DNA of 64,000 nt from Competibacter_A sp002352125 (GTDB lineage: Bacteria; Pseudomonadota; Gammaproteobacteria; Competibacterales; Competibacteraceae). The position numbers and the translations under genes are program-made. Location of the stretch: contig DAOROA010000009.1 of assembly GCA_035441325.1 (NCBI GenBank), positions 1 to 64,000 on the forward strand. The letters are read 5' to 3'. Of this stretch, positions 59,592 through 64,000 are shown in pieces (positions within the stretch are counted from its first letter, which is position 1; each line of letters begins with the position of its first letter). Under the pieces are notes generated by a model. The model did no database searches. It saw only the letters and a program-made list of their open reading frames with translations, and was not told where the DNA came from.

Positions 59592-60617
59592 ATGAAGCGG
59601 AAGCTATTGCAGTGCGCCTTTCTGGCGCTCGCCGCCGGGTCTTCGCCCTCCGCCGACTGCGCCCAATCAACCGCCGAAGAAGCCAAACAATGGCTAGGAC
59701 GGATGATCCAAGCCACTCACGCACTCAACTACGAAGGCACTTTCATTTATGTTCAAGGCCCTCACGTGGAGGCCATGCGGGTCGTTCACGGCGGCGGTCC
59801 GGAAAACGAACGGCAGCGGTTGTTTTCGCTGAACGGCGCCCCACGGGAAATTCTGTTGGCAAACGACAGCGTAACTTGTGTGTTGCCCCGGCAACACGCA
59901 ACGTTCGCGGGCGATGGGTACCAGCGTTCGCGCTTTCCCCTATCCATTCCTCGCGAGCTCGGTCAGTTGGAAAGCCACTACGATTTCGCGGTGCTGGGCG
60001 ACGACCGCGTCGCGGGATTGGAAGCGCGGGTGGTCGCCATCCAACCGCGGGATGCTTGGCGATTCGGCTACCGGCTGTGGTTGGATCGGCAGAACGGGAT
60101 GCTGTTGCGTTCGGTGCTGTTAGACGACAAAGATTATCCGGTCGAGCAATTGATGTTCACCGATTTGCAGATCAAATCGCAGATCGACGAAACCGCTTTC
60201 GGATCGTCTTTGTTGCCGGGGGAGACAGTGCTGTCGACGCCAACTGAAGGTGCGCAACTTCCTGTGGGCGCGCCGGTCGCGCAGTCGGCTTGGAGCGTGC
60301 TCCATCTACCGGTTGGATTCGTCAAAATCTCGCACAACCGGTTTCCGGGAGGCTCCGGCCGGCATCCGACCGAGCATATGGTTTTTGCCGATGGACTGGC
60401 GACCGTTTCGGTGTTTTTGGAACGATTGGATGGAGCGGCGCCCTTGCTGCAGGGAGCATCTCAACTCGGTTCCATGAATGCGTTCGGGGCCAAAGTGGGC
60501 GATTACCAGGTTCTCGTGGTAGGCGAAGTGCCAGCCGCGACCGTCGAGCACATCGCCGCCTCGGTCTCGTACAATCCCGAAGTGGCCAACAGCTCGACCG
60601 AGGAAAGCAAGCAGTGA
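59592..60617 (+). CDS. rseB: Sigma-E factor regulatory protein RseB/MucB
   Basis: A 341-residue periplasmic protein with a signal peptide (MKRKLLQCAFLALAAGSSPSADCAQS). The domain begins AKQWLGRMIQATHALNYEGTFIYVQGPHVEAMRVVHG, the MucB/RseB pattern. It protects RseA from proteolysis and senses lipopolysaccharide or lipoprotein stress. The C-terminal small domain includes MVFADGLATVSVFLERL. It overlaps rseC by GTGA. Confidence 0.95.
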   Translation: MKRKLLQCAFLALAAGSSPSADCAQSTAEEAKQWLGRMIQATHALNYEGTFIYVQGPHVEAMRVVHGGGPENERQRLFSLNGAPREILLANDSVTCVLPRQHATFAGDGYQRSRFPLSIPRELGQLESHYDFAVLGDDRVAGLEARVVAIQPRDAWRFGYRLWLDRQNGMLLRSVLLDDKDYPVEQLMFTDLQIKSQIDETAFGSSLLPGETVLSTPTEGAQLPVGAPVAQSAWSVLHLPVGFVKISHNRFPGGSGRHPTEHMVFADGLATVSVFLERLDGAAPLLQGASQLGSMNAFGAKVGDYQVLVVGEVPAATVEHIAASVSYNPEVANSSTEESKQ

Positions 60618-61090
60618 TCGAAGAACGTGCGATCGTGACGGAGGCCGGCCAGGGCTACGCTTGGCTGGAAATCCAGCGCCGGTCGGCCTGCGGCGGATGC
60701 CATGCCAGCGATGGCTGCGGCACGGCGGCTCTGGCGAAAATCTGGAGCAACAAGCGGATCCGGGTGCGAGCGTTGTCGGATTTGCCGCTGCGACCCGGCG
60801 ACGAGGTGGTCGTTGGCATGGCCGACGGCGTACTATTGCGTGGCGCTTTGCTCGCGTACCTCTTGCCTCTGGCACTGTTGTTTGTTGGAGCCATCTTGGG
60901 ACAGGCAGCGTTTGCTTCCACCGGCGAGGAACTCGTGGTGTTATCGGGCGGCTTGGGTCTGGGATCTGGGTTTTTGATAGTGCGAGCACTGTCGCGGCGA
61001 CTGCGGAACGATATTCGGTATCAGCCGGCGGTGCTGCGCCGGACGGCCGCGGCGACCGTATCCGGGAATGTGCTTTCTTCGCCCGGATGA
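60614..61090 (+). CDS. rseC: SoxR-reducing system protein RseC
   Basis: A 158-residue membrane protein with a GTG start overlapping the rseB stop. The N-terminal cytoplasmic part has IEERAIVTEAGQGYAWLEIQRRSACGGCHASDGCGTAAL with a Cys cluster, as in RseC; two TM segments follow (LLRGALLAYLLPLALLFVGAILGQ and LVVLSGGLGLGSGFLIVRAL). It is the fourth gene of the sigma-E operon. Confidence 0.94.
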   Translation: MIEERAIVTEAGQGYAWLEIQRRSACGGCHASDGCGTAALAKIWSNKRIRVRALSDLPLRPGDEVVVGMADGVLLRGALLAYLLPLALLFVGAILGQAAFASTGEELVVLSGGLGLGSGFLIVRALSRRLRNDIRYQPAVLRRTAAATVSGNVLSSPG

Positions 61091-61233
61091 AGCTATAATT
61101 GCGCCCCGATCCGAATACCGAGCATTTCCGAGTTCCCCCACCCGAGCGGCTGCGGGGGGCTTTACCCGTTCTGCCGCTCGCTTCGAGCGGTGCCGGGAAG
61201 ACGTAACCTGGCGGCCAGCAGCCCGTGGAGTTC

Positions 61234-63030
61234 ATGGATCACATTCGCAATTTTTCGATCATCGCGCATATCGACCACGGCAAGTCTACGCTCGCCGATC
61301 GCTTCATTCAGATTTGCGGCGGGTTGAGCGCACGGGAAATGGCCGAGCAAGTGCTCGACTCGATGGATTTGGAGCGGGAGCGGGGCATCACCATCAAGGC
61401 TCAGAGCGTGTCGCTGCGCTACGCTGCTCGCGATGGTCGCGCTTACCAGTTCAATATCATCGATACGCCGGGACACGTCGATTTTTCCTACGAAGTATCC
61501 CGCTCCTTGGCCGCTTGCGAAGGCGCTTTGCTGGTGGTCGATGCCGCCCAGGGCGTCGAGGCGCAGAGCGTCGCTAATTGCTACACCGCCATCGAGCAGC
61601 AGTTAGAAGTGTTGCCGGTGCTCAACAAAGTCGATCTACCGGCGGCAGACCCGGAACGGGTAGCGCACGAGATCGGTGACATCATCGGTTTGGATGCCAA
61701 CCATGCCGTGCGGGTCAGCGCCAAGAGCGGCCTTGGCGTCGCAGAGCTGATGGAGGAGATCGTCCAACGTATTCCGGCGCCGAAAGGTGACCCGGATGGA
61801 TCGCTCAAGGCCCTGATCGTCGATTCCTGGTTCGATAATTTCGTCGGGGTCATTTCGCTGGTCCGAGTAGTAGATGGCCGGATCGCGCCCAAACAGAAAA
61901 TTCAGGTGATGTCCACCGGGCGGATCTTTCAGGTGGAATCCATCGGAATTTTTACCCCCAAGCGCAGCGAACAGCCAAGCCTGAGCGCCGGTGAAGTCGG
62001 TTACGTCATCGCCGGTATCAAGGACATCGACGGCGCACCCGTGGGCGATACCTTCACCGGGGCAGACCGGCCTGCGGTGGAACCATTGCCTGGCTTTCAG
62101 AAGGTACAGCCGCGGGTGTTCGCCGGGCTGTTTCCGGTCGAATCCGACGATTTCGGCAGCTTGCGCGAAGCCTTGCAAAAGCTTCGCTTGAACGATTCAT
62201 CTTTGCATTTCGAGCCAGAAACCTCGCAAGCTATGGGCTTCGGGTTCCGCTGCGGTTTTCTGGGTTTGCTGCACATGGAGATCGTCCAGGAGCGGCTGGA
62301 ACGGGAATACAACCTGGATCTGGTGACCACGGCGCCGACCGTGGTCTACGAAGTGCTCACCACCGGGGACGAGATCTTTAAGATCGACAACCCCTCCAAG
62401 TTGCCGCCGACCAACGAAATCGCCGAAGTTCGCGAGCCGATCATCGTGGCGCATATCTTGACGCCGCAAGATTATCTGGGTGCGATCATCACCCTGTGCA
62501 TCGAAAAGCGGGGTGTGCAGCGGAATCTGCATTACGCGGGCGGCCAAGTGCAACTGAGCTTCGAGTTACCGATGAGCGAGGTGGTGCTGGATTTTTTCGA
62601 CCGCCTGAAATCGGTCAGCCGAGGTTTCGCTTCGTTCGAGTACAGCTTCGAGCGGTTCCAAGCGGCGCCCCTGGTCAAGTTGGACGTGCTCATCAACGGC
62701 GATCGGGTGGATTCCCTGTCCGTCATTGTCCATCGGGAGCAAGCCCAGCGCCGTGGCCGCGAGCTGGCGGTCAAGCTTAAGGAGCTCATACCCCAGCAGA
62801 TGTTCGAGGTTGCCATCCAGGCCGCTGTCGGCAGCCAAATCATCGCCCGCACCACCGTCAAGGCGCTGCGCAAAAACGTGTTGGCCAAATGCTACGGCGG
62901 CGACGTGACCCGCAAGCGCAAACTGCTGGAGAAACAGAAAGCGGGCAAGAAACGCATGAAGCAGGTCGGCAAGGTGGAAATTCCGCAAGAAGCCTTCCTG
63001 GCGGTACTAGAAATGGAGAAAAATTCGTGA
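61234..63030 (+). CDS. lepA: Elongation factor 4 (LepA) GTPase
   Basis: A 598-residue translational GTPase that back-translocates or remodels stalled ribosomes. G motifs: IAHIDHGKSTLADRF (G1), RGITIKAQ (switch I), DTPGHVDFSYEVSRSL (G3), NKVDLPAAD (G4). The unique C-terminal domain CYGGDVTRKRKLLEKQKAGKK is diagnostic. ATG 61234 matches the family start (xHIRNFSIIAHID); a GTG at 61225 in the same frame is an alternative with no better ribosome site. It is followed by lepB after 34 bases, the classic lepAB order. Confidence 0.98.
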   Translation: MDHIRNFSIIAHIDHGKSTLADRFIQICGGLSAREMAEQVLDSMDLERERGITIKAQSVSLRYAARDGRAYQFNIIDTPGHVDFSYEVSRSLAACEGALLVVDAAQGVEAQSVANCYTAIEQQLEVLPVLNKVDLPAADPERVAHEIGDIIGLDANHAVRVSAKSGLGVAELMEEIVQRIPAPKGDPDGSLKALIVDSWFDNFVGVISLVRVVDGRIAPKQKIQVMSTGRIFQVESIGIFTPKRSEQPSLSAGEVGYVIAGIKDIDGAPVGDTFTGADRPAVEPLPGFQKVQPRVFAGLFPVESDDFGSLREALQKLRLNDSSLHFEPETSQAMGFGFRCGFLGLLHMEIVQERLEREYNLDLVTTAPTVVYEVLTTGDEIFKIDNPSKLPPTNEIAEVREPIIVAHILTPQDYLGAIITLCIEKRGVQRNLHYAGGQVQLSFELPMSEVVLDFFDRLKSVSRGFASFEYSFERFQAAPLVKLDVLINGDRVDSLSVIVHREQAQRRGRELAVKLKELIPQQMFEVAIQAAVGSQIIARTTVKALRKNVLAKCYGGDVTRKRKLLEKQKAGKKRMKQVGKVEIPQEAFLAVLEMEKNS

Positions 63031-63064
63031 AACTTTCCAGTTTCGCCGTTGGATCATCGTACTT

Positions 63065-63913
63065 ATGAACATCGATTTTGCTACCGTTTTAGTGATACTG
63101 ACCGCATTGACTGGAAGCGTCTGGCTGGTAGACGCGTTGGTGTTGGCGCCGCGCCGCGCCCGCGTGCCGGCGACGGGAAGCGCCGGAGAGATGCGATCGA
63201 TCGCGATCAAGCTACCGTGGTACGTGGATTTATCGAAGTCGTTTTTCCCGGTCATTCTGGCGGTGCTGATCTTGCGCTCGTTCGTGGTCGAGCCATTTCG
63301 GATTCCGTCCGAGTCGATGGTGCCGACCTTGCTCAAGGGCGATTTTATCCTGGTCAACAAGTTTGCCTACGGGCTGCGATTGCCGGTGCTCAACACCAAG
63401 ATGATCGGAAATGGTCAGCCGGCGCGCGGCGACGTCGTCGTGTTTCGCTACCCGCCCGATCCGGCGGTCGCTTATATCAAGCGAGTGGCCGGTTTGCCGG
63501 GCGATCTGTTGGAGTATCGCGGCAACCGGCTTTTCGTCGATGGCCAACCCGTGCCTCTGACCGCGCGGGCCGACGATCCCGCTGAGCCAGGCTATCGACA
63601 GTTTACCGAACAATTGGGCGAGGTTGGGCATCGCGTCCAAATGCTGGCCAACGGCCGGTGGGGAGGCATGGCGGGACTCTGGCCTGGACTCCAGCCGCGC
63701 CGGGAACCGGATGGCACGATTGCCTGGACTTATCAGGTTCCGCCCGGACATTATTTCGTCATGGGCGATAATCGCGACAACAGTGCCGATAGCCGATTCT
63801 GGGGACTGTTGCCCGAAGAGAACCTGATCGGCAAAGCGTTTTTCATTTGGATGAATTGGGATTGCATTACCTTCAGCGGCCAGTGCAACCGGATCGGGAA
63901 TAGTATCGAGTAG
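63065..63913 (+). CDS. lepB: Signal peptidase I
   Basis: A 282-residue inner-membrane serine protease that removes signal peptides. TM1 is at the N-terminus (TVLVILTALTGSVWLVDALVL), TM2 at about residues 57-75 (FFPVILAVLILRSFVVEPF). The catalytic Ser is in RIPSESMVPTLLKGDFILVNKF and the catalytic Lys in PAVAYIKRVAGLPGD; the family signature GHYFVMGDNRDNSADSRFWGLLPEENLIG is complete. It lies downstream of lepA and upstream of a DUF4845 gene. Confidence 0.98.
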   Translation: MNIDFATVLVILTALTGSVWLVDALVLAPRRARVPATGSAGEMRSIAIKLPWYVDLSKSFFPVILAVLILRSFVVEPFRIPSESMVPTLLKGDFILVNKFAYGLRLPVLNTKMIGNGQPARGDVVVFRYPPDPAVAYIKRVAGLPGDLLEYRGNRLFVDGQPVPLTARADDPAEPGYRQFTEQLGEVGHRVQMLANGRWGGMAGLWPGLQPRREPDGTIAWTYQVPPGHYFVMGDNRDNSADSRFWGLLPEENLIGKAFFIWMNWDCITFSGQCNRIGNSIE

Positions 63914-63935
63914 GCGAAAAAGAGGGGATACGACG

Positions 63936-64000
63936 ATGATGTGGACGAGACAGCCGGCCGGACGTGAACGAGTTGGCCGACAAGGCGGGATAACCGTGAT
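63936..64000 (+). CDS. Start of a DUF4845-type gene (runs off right edge)
   Basis: Twenty-one codons after a GAGGGG box: the peptide begins MMWTRQPAG and has RQGGITV, like the short hydrophilic start before a pilin-like TM in the small DUF4845 proteins that lie between lepB and rnc in gammaproteobacteria. Too little is visible to confirm. Confidence 0.6.
   Translation, partial: MMWTRQPAGRERVGRQGGITV

Overview
The window looks like a chromosomal segment of a G+C-rich gammaproteobacterium. The gene orders rpoE-rseA-rseB-rseC with divergent nadB, lepA-lepB-(DUF4845), sdhCDAB-sdhE-ygfX, the pair tsaE/nnr divergent from queG, and moaD-moaE are all typical of that class. Methylmalonyl-CoA mutase of the two-subunit type would suit a polyhydroxyalkanoate-cycling lineage such as Competibacter-like bacteria, but this species-level guess rests on memory of gene content only.

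Layout. 1-3448: mutA/mutB on the minus strand, divergent from a VOC-superfamily epimerase candidate. 3555-7351: an accessory plus-strand operon with a small ribbon-helix-helix-like protein, a two-TM membrane protein, and a large CHAT (caspase-like) - NB-ARC/STAND - TPR protein whose gene carries an in-frame palindromic mini-transposon with a 9-bp target duplication. 7543-13192: housekeeping genes (acyl-CoA ligase, comB-like, tsaE, nnr, queG).

13214-29299 is the most unusual part: a roughly 16-kb surface and signalling region. It holds a sigma-54-promoted secreted repeat protein, an FHA/sigma-54 activator, a Cache-HAMP protein, a DUF4388-like protein, an OmpA-family protein, a TPR-CHAT lipoprotein, an autotransporter with six Ig-like repeats, a membrane Ser/Thr kinase fused to DUF4384, and a secreted DUF4384 paralogue. 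Kinase, phospho-binding FHA domain and sigma-54 promoter could form one circuit controlling secreted caspase-like and adhesin-like products.

29690-41414: N-formylglutamate amidohydrolase-like, MASE1-PAS-GGDEF cyclase, recJ, a periplasmic binding protein, a phosphoglycerate-mutase-like protein, hom, alaC, an NlpC/P60-like protein, a lipoprotein, and a Uma2-type nuclease. 41571-43741: an A+T-rich accessory island (phosphatase-like protein with an altered active site, JAMM/MPN metalloprotease, GIY-YIG-like protein), bordered on one side by a short inverted-repeat element.

44031-64000 is mostly core: htpG with a sigma-32 promoter, a livF-like ATPase overlapping an EamA transporter, purB, tRNA-Thr(CGT), moaD/moaE, rnt, ygfZ, a short succinate-dehydrogenase assembly factor gene ahead of sdhCDAB-sdhE-ygfX, nadB, rpoE-rseABC, lepA, lepB and the first codons of a DUF4845 gene. 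No rRNA, CRISPR array, phage or complete insertion sequence was seen.
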